Source: Armatimonadota bacterium
GTDB taxonomy: Bacteria; Armatimonadota; JADLDR01
Length of the DNA stretch: 64,000 nt
Direction: 5' to 3'
Assembly: GCA_020846535.1 (NCBI GenBank)
Contig: JADLDR010000039.1
Location: forward strand, 36,003 to 100,002
The translations under genes were made by a program, and so were the position numbers. Below are positions 16,893 to 25,593 of the stretch, piece by piece. Under the pieces are notes generated by a model. It saw nothing but the letters and a program-made list of their open reading frames with translations, searched no databases and was not told where the DNA came from. How positions within the stretch are numbered: position 1 is the stretch's first letter; the number at the start of each line of letters is the position of its first letter.

Positions 16893-17115
16893 CTGGTAAA
16901 AATACCTGTTTCTATGGAGATGCCCGTTTTTGTGTCTGCTCGCTTATATCATTTTCTCAATGAAAATATTTCAAAAGGGAGCGATTATATCTGGAACAAC
17001 TTCGGCATGGATATTGTTTGTTAGATTGATACTCTTTTGAGAATCATTTTCTGTCGGGCGAAGGCGGATTTTGCCCACCGAAAGCCAGAGTGACGATCCA
17101 TCCAGGGGAGGACTT

Positions 17116-17643
17116 ATGCAAGTCGTCAAACGGCGGAGAACAATATCTTTCAGATCGCCTATGTCGGAGGAAAGGCAGGAGGAGGCGGAGGGCTATTTCC
17201 ACCGCGCTTTCGAGCTGCATCTGAACGAGGAATATGCGGAAGCCATCCAGCACTACCGGCGATCCATTGAACTGCACCCCACGCCCGAGGCGCATACCTA
17301 TCTGGGGTGGTCTTACAGCAAGATCAACGAATATGATCGGGCTATCCAGGAATGCCTGAAGGCGATCCGCCTCGATGCCGACTTCGGCAACCCGTATAAC
17401 GATATCGGGGCTTACCTGATCCAGCAGGGGAAGATCGATGAAGCGATTCCCTGGCTGGAGAAGGCCTTGGCCGCGAGACGCTACGAGGGGCGCTGCTACC
17501 CGCATATGAACCTGGCCCGCATCTGGGAGCAAAAATTGCACTTCGGGCGGGCTATCGAGGAATACCGCTGCGCCCTTATGGAGAATCCGGATTATACGCC
17601 CGCCCTGGTCTGCCTGACCAAGCTACAGAGCATGCTGAACTGA
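17116..17643 (+). CDS. Tetratricopeptide-repeat protein
   Basis: The ATG at 17116 comes five bases after GGGGAGGA and yields 175 residues. At least four TPR units follow a short basic N-terminus: AEGYFHRAFELHLNEEYAEA, AIQHYRRSIELHPTPEAHTY, GWSYSKINEYDRAIQECLKA, IGAYLIQQGKIDEAIPWLEK, then a final AIEEYRCALMENPDYTPALV. The A-x-x-x-G/Y-x-x-x-x-Y/A-I-x-x-Y/F pattern is that of TPR helices, so a protein-protein adaptor is expected. There is no signal peptide. It ends nine bases before the Ogg2 gene, so the two may be one transcript, though their functions need not be related. Confidence 0.88.
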   Translation: MQVVKRRRTISFRSPMSEERQEEAEGYFHRAFELHLNEEYAEAIQHYRRSIELHPTPEAHTYLGWSYSKINEYDRAIQECLKAIRLDADFGNPYNDIGAYLIQQGKIDEAIPWLEKALAARRYEGRCYPHMNLARIWEQKLHFGRAIEEYRCALMENPDYTPALVCLTKLQSMLN

Positions 17644-17651
17644 GCCGCCTC

Positions 17652-18308
17652 TTGTCACCCGATGTTCCGATCACTGTCCCTGATCTATTGGCCCAATACG
17701 AGTCCCGCAAAGCCCTGATCCGGTCGCGGCTGGCGGAGTTCCGGCTTGTGAGGGAGACGGCGGACAGCCTGCGCCTTTTCGAGGAACTGGTTTTCTGCAT
17801 CCTGGCGGCAGGTTCCAGCGCGCGGATGGGGATAGCCGGGGTAGAAGCCCTGCGGCCCTGTCTGCTGTCAGGCGGCGCGGAGGAGATGGCCGCCTGCCTC
17901 AAGCACGTCCGCTTCCACACAGCAAGGGCCGGTTATATTCTCCATACGCGCTCCTATTTGGAGGACGCCTTCGATTTCGACCTCTGCAATCTCATCGAAT
18001 CTTTCCCTGACCCGCAGGCGCGGCGCGATTTCCTCGCTTCGACCAAAGACATCAAAGGTATAGGCTATAAAGAGGCCAGCCACTTTCTCCGCAACGTCGG
18101 ATATACCGGCTACGGCATTCTCGATAAGCATATAGTTTCGATCCTGCACCGAATGGGCTGGCTTGCGGACGCCTCCCCGCCCTCAGGCCGCAGCCGATAT
18201 CTCCTCGCCGAATCCGCCCTGAAGGATTTTTCGGACCGTATCGGCCTGCCGATGGATGAAGTGGATCTGCTGCTCTGGTCCGCCAAAACCGGGGAAGTTC
18301 TCAAATAA
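17652..18308 (+). CDS. Ogg2-type N-glycosylase/DNA lyase (8-oxoguanine repair)
   Basis: A 218-residue protein like the short, Ogg2-type 8-oxoguanine glycosylase/lyase (HhH-GPD superfamily) known mainly from archaea and some thermophilic bacteria. The helix-hairpin-helix is KGIGYKEASHFLRNVGY near residues 136-152, with its catalytic lysine, and LDKHIVSIL near 160 carries the catalytic aspartate. ELVFCILAAGSSARMG near residue 50 matches the N-terminal helix of the family. Start is a TTG at 17652 with a weak ribosome site; no in-frame ATG gives a better start, so the exact N-terminus is uncertain. It would excise 8-oxoguanine and nick the abasic site, followed by Nfo, encoded 2 kb away. A hairpin terminator follows. 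Confidence 0.85.
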   Translation: MSPDVPITVPDLLAQYESRKALIRSRLAEFRLVRETADSLRLFEELVFCILAAGSSARMGIAGVEALRPCLLSGGAEEMAACLKHVRFHTARAGYILHTRSYLEDAFDFDLCNLIESFPDPQARRDFLASTKDIKGIGYKEASHFLRNVGYTGYGILDKHIVSILHRMGWLADASPPSGRSRYLLAESALKDFSDRIGLPMDEVDLLLWSAKTGEVLK

Positions 18309-18341
18309 CGAAGCCGCCGGCAGTATACCGGCGGCTTCGTT
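18307..18341. terminator. Hairpin terminator with a 14-bp stem
   Basis: aacgaagccgccgg and ccggcggcttcgtt pair perfectly around a cagtata loop, directly after the stop of the Ogg2 gene. The T-run is short, so efficiency is unclear; it also lies downstream of the minus-strand gene at 18397. Confidence 0.7.
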
Positions 18342-18396
18342 GTCAGGCAATCGGGCTGGTCGCATCCGGGAGGAGCCATCGCGTGGGCAAGCCGAA

Positions 18397-18639
18397 TTAC
18401 AGCGATTTGGCATCCGGAGCCGGTTTCTGTTTGTCGTCGAATAGTTTGGTGCCTTTGGGCGTCGGGCCGCTCATCCCTCTCATCTTTTGCTTCTGCTGCA
18501 TCTGCTGTTTGATGATGTCCAGGCTCATGGAAGGTTGAGTCGGCTTCGGCCGGCTGGCCTGTATCCAGATCATCGCCACAACGACCACCGAAACCAGCAC
18601 GACGATAACGGCCACTATCGGACTGACCTGCTGCTTCAT
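18397..18639 (-). CDS. Small single-span membrane protein of unknown function
   Basis: An 80-residue protein with GAGGAGGTGAGAAGCG before its ATG. Residues 7-27 (PIVAVIVVLVSVVVVAMIWI) form one membrane helix, followed by a proline- and lysine-rich hydrophilic tail with a glutamine-rich helix (IIKQQMQQKQKM). The N-in/C-out topology is likely. No known family is recognised; similar short proteins with one helix and a charged tail often accompany membrane complexes. It is convergent with Ogg2 and divergent from the LolA-like gene, so nothing in its context fixes a role. Confidence 0.75.
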   Translation of the reverse strand: MKQQVSPIVAVIVVLVSVVVVAMIWIQASRPKPTQPSMSLDIIKQQMQQKQKMRGMSGPTPKGTKLFDDKQKPAPDAKSL

Positions 18640-18714
18640 CGCTTCTCACCTCCTCGAAAACCATATTCCGTATACCCTTTGCGATAGCAGGCAAAAATCC
18701 TCTTTTATAGCGCA

Positions 18715-18743
18715 TTGATTATTCAGCCGGAATTTGGTACAAT
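18715..18743 (+). promoter_or_regulatory. Sigma70-type promoter of the LolA-like gene
   Basis: TTGATT (18715-18720) and TACAAT (18738-18743) are separated by 17 bp and lie about 30 bp before the start codon of the gene at 18774. Confidence 0.75.
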
Positions 18744-18773
18744 CGAGGAAAATCCAGACAAGGAGACAGAACA

Positions 18774-19346
18774 ATGAAAATCCGTTATGGAATGTGCCTG
18801 CTGGCGGCGCTGTTGATAGCCGGGGCTGCCCGGGGCGAGGGGAAGGTTCCCCCCTTCGGCAAAGCGGTGTATACCGTGCAGATCAAGCAGAGGCAGGGCG
18901 CGGAGCCGGTTGAAATCGTTTTCCAGTGGAAGGGCAATCGGTTCCGGCACGAATACCGCGTGCCCGGTCAGTCGCGCGATATCTGGACGATTTTCGACGG
19001 CAAGACCGCTTATTATTACGACGCCAGGCAGAAAACGGCGAGCGCCATCAAGGTCGCCCCTTCTTTCAAATCGCTGTACCCGGGCGCTCCGGTGGCGTTT
19101 CAACTGCAAAAGGTGGGAGAGGAGAAAATCGGGGGCCGCCTGTGCGATATCTATGCCGGCAAGTCCCAGGGCGAAAGGCCCGGTGTCAACCGATCCTGGG
19201 TGACCCGCAAGGAGGGCCTGCTCGTCAAATCCGAGACGAAAGGCCCGTACGGCAGCATGGTCCAGTCCCTGAAAAGCCTCAACCTGAAAACCCCGCCAGC
19301 GGACAGCGTTTTCAAGGCACCCGCCGGAGCGAAAGCCAAAAAATAG
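18774..19346 (+). CDS. Exported LolA-like/outer-membrane-lipoprotein-sorting-like protein
   Basis: 190 residues with a signal peptide (MKIRYGMCLLAALLIAGAARG) and an all-beta body whose strands (YTVQIKQRQG, IVFQWKGNRFRHEYRVPG, TIFDGKTAYYYDARQKTA, YPGAPVAFQLQKVGEEKIGG) resemble the open barrel of LolA/LolB/DUF4412 proteins that bind lipids or lipoproteins. Single cysteine C127-like position is not a lipobox; no acylation signal is seen after the signal peptide. It ends with a lysine-rich tail. AAGGAGACAGAACA precedes the ATG and a near-consensus promoter is present. The stop is TAG. Function in the envelope is likely, partner unknown. Confidence 0.65.
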   Translation: MKIRYGMCLLAALLIAGAARGEGKVPPFGKAVYTVQIKQRQGAEPVEIVFQWKGNRFRHEYRVPGQSRDIWTIFDGKTAYYYDARQKTASAIKVAPSFKSLYPGAPVAFQLQKVGEEKIGGRLCDIYAGKSQGERPGVNRSWVTRKEGLLVKSETKGPYGSMVQSLKSLNLKTPPADSVFKAPAGAKAKK

Positions 19347-19452
19347 CGGGCAGGAGAGCCGCCCGTTTTGCCGAATCGGTGTAGAGCAGAGAAACCACAC
19401 CGGCAAAGGATTGAACAAATACTCTGCCAGACCCACAAAGGATGTGAACGCT

Positions 19453-20736
19453 ATGCTCTACCAACCGAACTGGGAATCGCTGGACAGCCGCCCCTGCCCG
19501 GCATGGTTCGATGAGGCGAAATTCGGCATCTTTATCCACTGGGGAATCTACTCCGTGCCCGCCTGGGGGCCGAAGGGCCAGTACGCCGAATGGTACTGGA
19601 GCGCGATGAACGACCGGGAGGGCGAAACCTGGAAATTTCACGTCCGCGCCTACGGGGAGCAGTTCCGGTATCAGGATTTTGCCTCACACTTCAAAGCGGA
19701 GATGTTCGAGCCGGAGCGGTGGGCCGACCTCTTCGCCCGCTCCGGGGCCCGGTACGTGGCCCTCACCTCCAAGCACCACGACGGCTTCTGCCTCTGGCCG
19801 AGCCGTCAGAGCTGGAATTGGAACAGTGTCGATATCGGCCCGCACCGGGACCTGGCAGGCGACCTGGCCGGAGCCATCCGGCAGCGCGGCCTGAAGATGG
19901 GCTTCTATTATTCGCTCTACGAGTGGTACCGCCCGCTCTACCTGGAGGATCCCGGGCGGTACGCCGCGGAGCATATGATTCCCCAGCTTCAAGACCTCAT
20001 CACTCGCTACGAGCCGTCCATTCTCTACACCGACGGCGAGTGGGATCATCCCAGCGATATCTGGCAGAGTACCCTGTTCCTGGAATAGCTCTTCAACGAA
20101 TCCCCCTGCCGCGAGGAGATCGTCATCAACGACCGCTGGGGCAAGGAAACCCGCAGCCTGCACGGAGGCTATTATACTACCGAATACGGTAAAGTGGGAT
20201 GGGGCAAGCCCTTGCAGGAGGGGCGCAAGTGGGAGGAGTGCCGGGGCATCGGCGGCTCCTTCGGCTATAACCGCAATGAGGATGCCGATGACTACATGAC
20301 TGCCCGCGCTCTGGTGCATCTCCTGGCCGATACGGTCAGCAAAGGGGGGAACCTCTTTTTGAACGTCGGCCCCACCGCCGATGGCCGCATCCCCGCCATC
20401 ATGCAGGACCGCCTGCTGGCAATCGGTCGCTGGCTGGAGGTCAACGGTGAGGCGATCTACGGAACCCGTCCCTGGAAAATCCCTTCCAGGGAATCGCCGG
20501 TCCGCTTTACTTCCAAGGGACACACCCTCTATGCTATCTGCCTGAGCTGGCCCGGCCCGGATATCTCTCTCCCCGTCTTCCGGCCTGTGGCAGTTTCCAT
20601 GCTCGGACTCCCCGCACCCCTGCAATGGCATTACGCCGACGACAGGCTGCATGTCGCCCTGCCCGCCGTATCCCCGGATGCCGCGCCCTGCGACCATGCC
20701 TATGTGCTGAGGATCGAATCCGCCGACCCGGCCTGA
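19453..20736 (+). pseudogene. GH29 alpha-L-fucosidase interrupted by an in-frame amber codon
   Basis: The frame runs 428 codons from ATG 19453 with a single TAG at 20086-20088. Before it: WFDEAKFGIFIHWGIYSVP near the N-terminus, ALTSKHHDGFCLWPS (HHDGF motif) and ILYTDGEWDHPSD, where the Asp of TDGEW is the GH29 nucleophile. After it: LFNESPCREEIVINDRWG, GGYYTTEYGKVGWG and NLFLNVGPTADGRIP. In relatives the site reads FLAWLFNES, here FLE-TAG-LFNES, so a conserved tryptophan codon TGG has apparently become TAG. Everything else is intact. If TAG stops translation the product is 211 residues and lacks half the barrel. A recent nonsense mutation, a base-call error or read-through would all fit. No signal peptide is present. 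Confidence 0.85.
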
Positions 20737-20759
20737 TCAAAAACCCCGGGAGGCTCGTT

Positions 20760-22383
20760 ATGAAAATCGAGGTTCGGAAGCAAAGCCTGCGGATCGAGGC
20801 GCAGCATTTTACCGCCCGCATGGAAGGGGCGGCCCTGGTGAGTTTGAAGGACCGGGAGACCGGGGCGGAGTTCTGCCGGGAGGCGGCCCATATTTTTCCG
20901 CTCGAACTGACCTATGCCCAGAAGGACGCGCTGGGGCAGGACAAGCACCAGGAAGTCAGCACCCGGGCGCTGTCGGATATCGCGGCCCGGGTGGTGCTGG
21001 AGGGAAACGATTCCGACCGGGAACTGCTGCTGCGGCTCGATCCCTCCACCGGCGACCTGTGCGTGCAGCCGTCGGGGCAGAGCGCCCGGCGGGGAGTTCT
21101 CTCGATCCGGTGGAACGTGCCGTTCGCGGCAGAGTCGGCCCTGGTGCTGCCCTGTGTCAACGGGATAAAAGTCGAGGCCGCTCGCCCGTTTCCCGGCAGC
21201 GACCGCTTCCCATGGCCGTACCGATGGAACGCGCAACTGGCGATTGTCGAACGCGAGGGATGCTCCCTGATGGTCTACAGCCAGGATATCGCCGCCCGGT
21301 TCAAGGCCCTGAACCTCCGGCGGGAGGAAGGCAAAACGGCTCTGGGATTCGAGAGCGAACAGGTGGGGCCGGTCTGGGACAACCGGACTGCCGGGGGCGT
21401 GGAGTGGCGGCTGAACACCTTTGAGGGCGATTGGCGCAAGGCCGCCGCCCGCTACCGCGACTGGATGCAGGAAAGCTACCGCCTGGGATCCAAACGGGCC
21501 TTCCGACCGGAATGGGTGGAGAATATCGCTTTTTCGGTCGGGTGGGCCGACGCCAGGCCGGAATTGCTGGATGCCCTGGCGAAACTCCACGCCCCTTCCG
21601 AAACCCTCATCCACCTTTCCAACTGGCGGAACAGCGCCTATGATGTGGACTATCCGGACTATACTCCTTCCCGCGAGGCCATCGCTTACCTCAAGAAAGC
21701 GAACGAAATGGGCTTCAAGGTGATGCCCCATTTCAACTATTTCGCCTGCTATTGGAAGCATCCGTTATATGCCCGGGTGCGCGACTGGCAGATACGGGAC
21801 GCCGCCCGGAACGAGCCGCAGGGCTGGTACTGGCCTCCCGAAACGCATGATTATACGCGCATGGCTTATATCCATCCCGGCCTTGCCCTGTGGCGGCGCA
21901 CCCTGGGCGATGCGGTTCGGGAAGCCTGCGCTCTCCTCCAGGCTCCGGCAGCCTTCATCGATCAAACCCTCTGCACCTGGAATACGGACAACGGCCTTGT
22001 GGAGAACATGACTACCGTGGAGGGAATGCGCCAGCTTCAGGAGGAGTTCACAGGCATACAGCCGGGCATGGTGCTGGCCGGAGAAGGGTTGAACGAGATC
22101 AGCTTCCAGAGGGAATGTTTCGCCCAGGCGCACATCCACGACGGCTGGGGCAATCTGAAACCGCATCACATCGAGGCCGCCCATCCGATCCTGTTCATTC
22201 CTCTGGGAAGGCCATACCCGGCTGGTAGGCTACTGCCACCTCACTCCTTCCGGCAAGGATGCGGACATCGGCATCGAAGTCTACCGCCGCATGGGGGCCG
22301 TCCCCGCTCTCATCTGCAACGACCTGTCCCTGATGACCCGCGACAATCCTGCCGTCCGGAAGCTGCTCGAACTGGTCAAATAA
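20760..22383 (+). pseudogene. DUF6259-like glycosidase-like protein with a single frameshift near 22200
   Basis: From ATG 20760 (after GGGAGGC) the frame encodes an N-terminal beta-sandwich (about residues 1-240) and a TIM-barrel (ENIAFSVGWADARPELLDAL, LIHLSNWRNSAYDVDYPDY, MGFKVMPHFNYFACYW, AFIDQTLCTWNTDNGL, GMVLAGEGLNE) like DUF6259/GH36-related proteins. At about 22195-22205 the frame shifts by one base; the other frame continues convincingly as WEGHTRLVGYCHLTPSGKD and MTRDNPAVRKLLELVK, ending with TAA at 22383. One extra base would explain it. Translated as is, the protein would end in an unrelated proline/arginine-rich tail. It follows the fucosidase gene by 23 bp, so the pair is a carbohydrate operon now doubly damaged, or both lesions are sequence errors. 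Confidence 0.75.
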
Positions 22384-22458
22384 CCCCGATGTCCTTATGA
22401 GGAGCGCAAGCGACGAAGCCATCTCCAGGCTGACAAAAGCACGAAGCTCTATCAGTAC

Positions 22459-22531
22459 AGGACTTTCGCCTCCTAGGGATGCCGACGCCATATCTTGTAG
22501 GGCACGGCAGATGGCATGAAGCGGAAGTCCT
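22459..22531. repeat. 73-bp inverted-repeat element, sister of 15880-15956
   Basis: Arms aggactttcgc (22459-22469) and gcggaagtcct (22521-22531) match at 10 of 11 positions and resemble those of the element after nfo. Just before it, 22410-22450 carries a stretch (cgaagccatctcc...gaagctct) repeated near 46305-46340. Confidence 0.6.
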
Positions 22532-22542
22532 ATATAAATCGC

Positions 22543-22571
22543 TTGACAAAAACCAGTTTCAAATCTATAAT
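22543..22571 (+). promoter_or_regulatory. Perfect consensus sigma70 promoter
   Basis: TTGACA (22543-22548) and TATAAT (22566-22571) with a 17-bp spacer: both hexamers are exact consensus. It lies immediately before the palindrome at 22573 and 49 bp upstream of the Uma2 remnant start. Confidence 0.85.
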
Positions 22572-22572
22572 A

Positions 22573-22595
22573 TAGCCAGTAAACTTTACTGGCTA
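22573..22595. promoter_or_regulatory. 23-bp perfect dyad just downstream of the promoter (candidate operator)
   Basis: tagccagtaaa and tttactggcta are perfect 11-base inverted repeats around a single c. The dyad begins one base after the -10 box, covering the expected transcription start, the position of a repressor operator. As RNA it would fold into a leader hairpin. No regulator is encoded next to it. Confidence 0.7.
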
Positions 22596-22619
22596 TTTGT
22601 TTTGGGCAGGAGGCGCGGG

Positions 22620-22877
22620 ATGGCTGGGGTCAGGCCGAAGATGACGGAAGAAGAATTTATGGCCCTGCCGGACGATGGATATAAAGACGAGTTGGTGGGC
22701 GGGGAGACGAGGGCAGCGCCGGCAAACTTCGAGCATGATGTCATCGGGGATCGTATCATCGCTCTATTGATGCCCTATGCCAGAGGGCGCGGGTTTGTGG
22801 CAGGGGCGCAGGCAGGATTCAGGATGCGTTCCGACAATATCCGCTGCCGGGTAGAGGAGTTGTTCTCGCTGGAGTGA
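22620..22877 (+). pseudogene. Uma2-family protein, truncated N-terminal part
   Basis: 85 residues after ATG 22620 match the beginning of Uma2-family (restriction-endonuclease-like fold) proteins: MTEEEFMALPDDG near residue 8, YKDELVGGETRAAPANFEHD and IALLMPYARGRGFVAGAQAG. Normal members are about 190 residues and continue with the catalytic Asp...Glu-x-Lys region; here the gene ends after DNIRCRVEELFSLE, missing the catalytic part. GGAGGCGCGGG precedes the start and an ideal promoter with an operator-like dyad stands upstream. Uma2 genes are numerous, mobile-looking paralogs in cyanobacteria and Chloroflexi; a C-terminal piece of another copy lies at 46488. A short independent protein is possible but less likely. 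Confidence 0.65.
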
Positions 22878-24782
22878 TTAAAACAGCACCCGTTCGTCGC
22901 CCATCCGCTTGGTCAGGCGGATGTGGTCGTAGTATTCCAGCAGGGGAACCACATATTTGCGGCTGGAGCCGATCAGGTCGCGGAATTCGCTGACGGTCAT
23001 CTTGCCGCGGGCGGACAGGTGTTCCCGCACCAGACGGGCACCCTCCTCCAGAACGTCCCTGTGGAAATAGAGCTTCTCCTCCAGCTTGACCGCCGCGCCG
23101 CGCTCGGCCAGCAGCTCGAACAGCTCCTTCGCCACGCCCGGAATGGCGTTCGAGGCCCTCAAAAGGTCGTCCGGCCCCAGCGGCGAGAAGCCGCCCTCTT
23201 TCAGCAGGCTTTCCAGGCGCTCTATCGTCTCCTGATTGGAGGGAGAGAGCTTCACCTCGAAATCGTAGCGGCGCACCCGGTTCTGCTCCACCCGCGCCTG
23301 CTCTCGGGCCTCCATATCCTGGAGCGCGGCGTTGTAGAGGCGCGGCTCCGGCACGGGCGACAGGCGGGTTCGTAGATCTTCCTTATCGATCCCCAGGCGC
23401 AGGGGGAACTGCTTGTGGAAGCGGTTGATCTCGGCTCGGAGCTTGTCCTCCAGTTCGGCCATCCGGGGGCCGTGGAGCCATCGCGTTCCCATGCGGAAGG
23501 CCCGGCCCTCGCCGGCCAGGCTCTCCAGGAGGGAGGAAACCTCCCCCTGCGGCAGGCCGGTTTTGCCGGCGATCTCCTCCGGGGTCAGCGGGGCCAGGCG
23601 GGCGGCAGCCAGGGCCTGCTCCACCAGTTCCGCCGGGTCTCCCTTTTCGGCGGTTTTCAGGCGTTCCAGCACGCGCTCGTCCTGCCTGCGGTGCCTCTCC
23701 GGGTTGGCGTCCAGCACGATGCCACCTCCTAATGTGTTCATCGGGGAATATGAGCGGATCACGAAGCGGTCTTTCCGGGCGGCCACGACGGGCGTTTCCA
23801 GGCGGAACTGCGCCAGCCCCTCCTGGCCCGGCTGGAGGGTTTCGCCGTCCAGGATCACCGCGCGGCCCAGCACCTCAGCGGTTCCCAGGTAGAAGCGGAT
23901 GCGGGCGCGGTTCTGGAGGGGCCGGGGAGCGTTCGGCAGCATGACGATCCGGGCGTCGAGGATGCGGGTGGCCTGGTAGCGCCCGGGCTGGCAGACCACA
24001 TCGCCGCGGGCCACCTCCTCCAGATCGACCCCGGCGAGGTTGACGGCCACCCGGCTTCCGGCCTCCGCCTGCTCCTCTTTTTTGCCGTGCCGCTGGATCT
24101 GCCGGATGCGCGTTTCCCGCCCCTGCGGGAGAACGACCGCCGGGGACTCCAGCCGGATCGTTCCCGCCACCAGCGTTCCGGTCACAATCGTTCCGAAGCC
24201 GGGCATGGTGAAAACCCGGTCGACCGGCAGGCGGAACGGGGCGGAAGTGTCGCGCTGCTCCACCTCTTCCGTCATCCGGTCAATCGTCAAGGCCAGATCC
24301 TTCAGCCCTTCTCCGGTGGCGGAGGAGACCGGGATGATGGGGGCGTCGGCCAGAAAGGTTCCCTGCACGGCGGCCCGGATATCCTCGGTGACCAGTTCCA
24401 GCCAGTCCGGCTCCACCATATCGGATTTCGTGAGGGCGATGATGCCCTTCTGGGCTTCCAGGAGGCGCATGATATCCAGGTGTTCCACCGTCTGGGGCAT
24501 CACCCCCTCATCGGCGGCCACCACCAGGAGGAGCAGATCGACCCCGCTCGCCCCGGCCAGCATATTTTTGAGAAACCGCTCGTGGCCGGGCACGTCCACC
24601 ACCCCGGCCTGCCGACCGCTCGGAAGCCGGAAGGAGGCGAACCCGATATCGATGGTCATCCCGCGCTCCTTCTCCTCCTTGAGCCGGTCGGGGTCGGTTC
24701 CGGTCAGGGCGCGGATCAGGGAGGTTTTGCCGTGATCCACATGCCCCGCCGTTCCGATGATCAGATGCTTCCGGTCGTCCAT
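22878..24782 (-). CDS. selB: Selenocysteine-specific elongation factor SelB
   Basis: 634 residues, normal for SelB. G-domain motifs: GHVDHGKT at 13-20, [15 protein letters not shown] near 64-78 and TKSD near 118. [12 protein letters not shown] is the switch-I region typical of SelB rather than EF-Tu. The C-terminal winged-helix domains ([56 protein letters not shown]) bind the SECIS hairpin. SelB delivers Sec-tRNA to UGA codons, so the organism probably makes selenoproteins. No selA, selD, tRNA-Sec or clear in-frame TGA gene is in the window. AAAGGAGACCGC precedes the ATG. It is third in a leftward run sigma factor, GspF-like gene, selB, with 59 bp before it. Confidence 0.96.
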   Translation of the reverse strand: MDDRKHLIIGTAGHVDHGKTSLIRALTGTDPDRLKEEKERGMTIDIGFASFRLPSGRQAGVVDVPGHERFLKNMLAGASGVDLLLLVVAADEGVMPQTVEHLDIMRLLEAQKGIIALTKSDMVEPDWLELVTEDIRAAVQGTFLADAPIIPVSSATGEGLKDLALTIDRMTEEVEQRDTSAPFRLPVDRVFTMPGFGTIVTGTLVAGTIRLESPAVVLPQGRETRIRQIQRHGKKEEQAEAGSRVAVNLAGVDLEEVARGDVVCQPGRYQATRILDARIVMLPNAPRPLQNRARIRFYLGTAEVLGRAVILDGETLQPGQEGLAQFRLETPVVAARKDRFVIRSYSPMNTLGGGIVLDANPERHRRQDERVLERLKTAEKGDPAELVEQALAAARLAPLTPEEIAGKTGLPQGEVSSLLESLAGEGRAFRMGTRWLHGPRMAELEDKLRAEINRFHKQFPLRLGIDKEDLRTRLSPVPEPRLYNAALQDMEAREQARVEQNRVRRYDFEVKLSPSNQETIERLESLLKEGGFSPLGPDDLLRASNAIPGVAKELFELLAERGAAVKLEEKLYFHRDVLEEGARLVREHLSARGKMTVSEFRDLIGSSRKYVVPLLEYYDHIRLTKRMGDERVLF

Positions 24783-24841
24783 GCGGTCTCCTTTGCGGGC
24801 GAATCGGGCGGCCCGCCCTGCCTATAATCATAATTCAATCT

Positions 24842-25567
24842 TCACGCAAAGGCAACCGCATTCCTCCCGCCCGCTCCGGCAATCTCGCACCGGAGGAGGC
24901 GGCGGTAGAGCCGGGCGGCCCGGTCCAGCGTTTCTGGCAAAAGATCGTGACCTTCCCCGATAGCGACCAGGGAGGCGGCCAGGGGAGGTAGAAAGGCGGC
25001 TCTCGCCAGCAGCCCGGCAAGGCTTTCCTTGTCTCCGTCCTTCAGGGCGGCTTGCTGCTGGGCGGGCAGCAGTTCCGAGGCTGTTTCCAGAGCCAGTTCG
25101 GGCGGGACTCCGGCGGAGAGCATGGTTCCGAGCGCCTCGCAGAAGAGCATGAGGGTAAACAGTCTTTGAGGTTCGTTCAGGTCGTTCCAGCTTTCGGGCG
25201 CAAGGGCGGCGGAAGGCGACAGCAGCCAGACCCGGCCTGTCCGCCCTGTCAGGTGATAGAGCTTCCATTCCTCCTCCAGCCAGTCGGCCATATAGCCCAG
25301 GGTTTCGTCCAGGATGCCCCCGATCTCGCCCACCCGGACCATCTTGAGGTAAAAGGGAGAGAGAAAATCGGGCCGGTCGGCGAAAACGACCGATAAGGGG
25401 TATCCCTCCAACAATGTGGCCTTGAGCTTGCCGTCGGCAAAGAGGGAGGGCGTCTCTTTCTCGAAAATCTCGAAGCTCCGGGCCAGGCTGACGCCGGATT
25501 CGATCAGGGCCGCAAACTTGAGGGTAAAGCGCAAGAGCGCTTTGTGGCGGTCGGTTTCCTCGGTCAT
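24842..25567 (-). CDS. GspF-domain (type II secretion/type IV pilus F) protein lacking membrane helices
   Basis: 241 residues after AAGGAGAGAAGCC. It contains two T2SSF-type helical bundles in tandem: LRFTLKFAALIESGVSLARS ... FYLKMVRVGEIGGILDETLG (residues about 11-85) and LFTLMLFCEALGTMLSAGVP ... SLVAIGEGHDLLPETLDRAA (about 135-220), with the family's E-x-G-G-x-L and E-x-G-x-x-L turns. In GspF/PilC each bundle is followed by membrane helices; here I see none, and the protein is about 60% of the usual length. It would be cytoplasmic, perhaps a decoy or assembly factor, or a reduced relic. It lies 26 bp after the sigma-factor frame and before selB. Confidence 0.72.
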   Translation of the reverse strand: MTEETDRHKALLRFTLKFAALIESGVSLARSFEIFEKETPSLFADGKLKATLLEGYPLSVVFADRPDFLSPFYLKMVRVGEIGGILDETLGYMADWLEEEWKLYHLTGRTGRVWLLSPSAALAPESWNDLNEPQRLFTLMLFCEALGTMLSAGVPPELALETASELLPAQQQAALKDGDKESLAGLLARAAFLPPLAASLVAIGEGHDLLPETLDRAARLYRRLLRCEIAGAGGRNAVAFA

Positions 25568-25593
25568 GGCTTCTCTCCTTAGCGATACCGCTT

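Noticed and set aside
16818..17024. 68-codon plus-strand frame in the AT-rich promoter region
   Set aside because: Overlaps the promoter of the PEP-CTERM gene and has no ribosome site.
22400..22540. tRNA-Sec near selB
   Set aside because: I could not fold a tRNA-like cloverleaf with a TCA anticodon in this stretch; the inverted repeats explain the structure.
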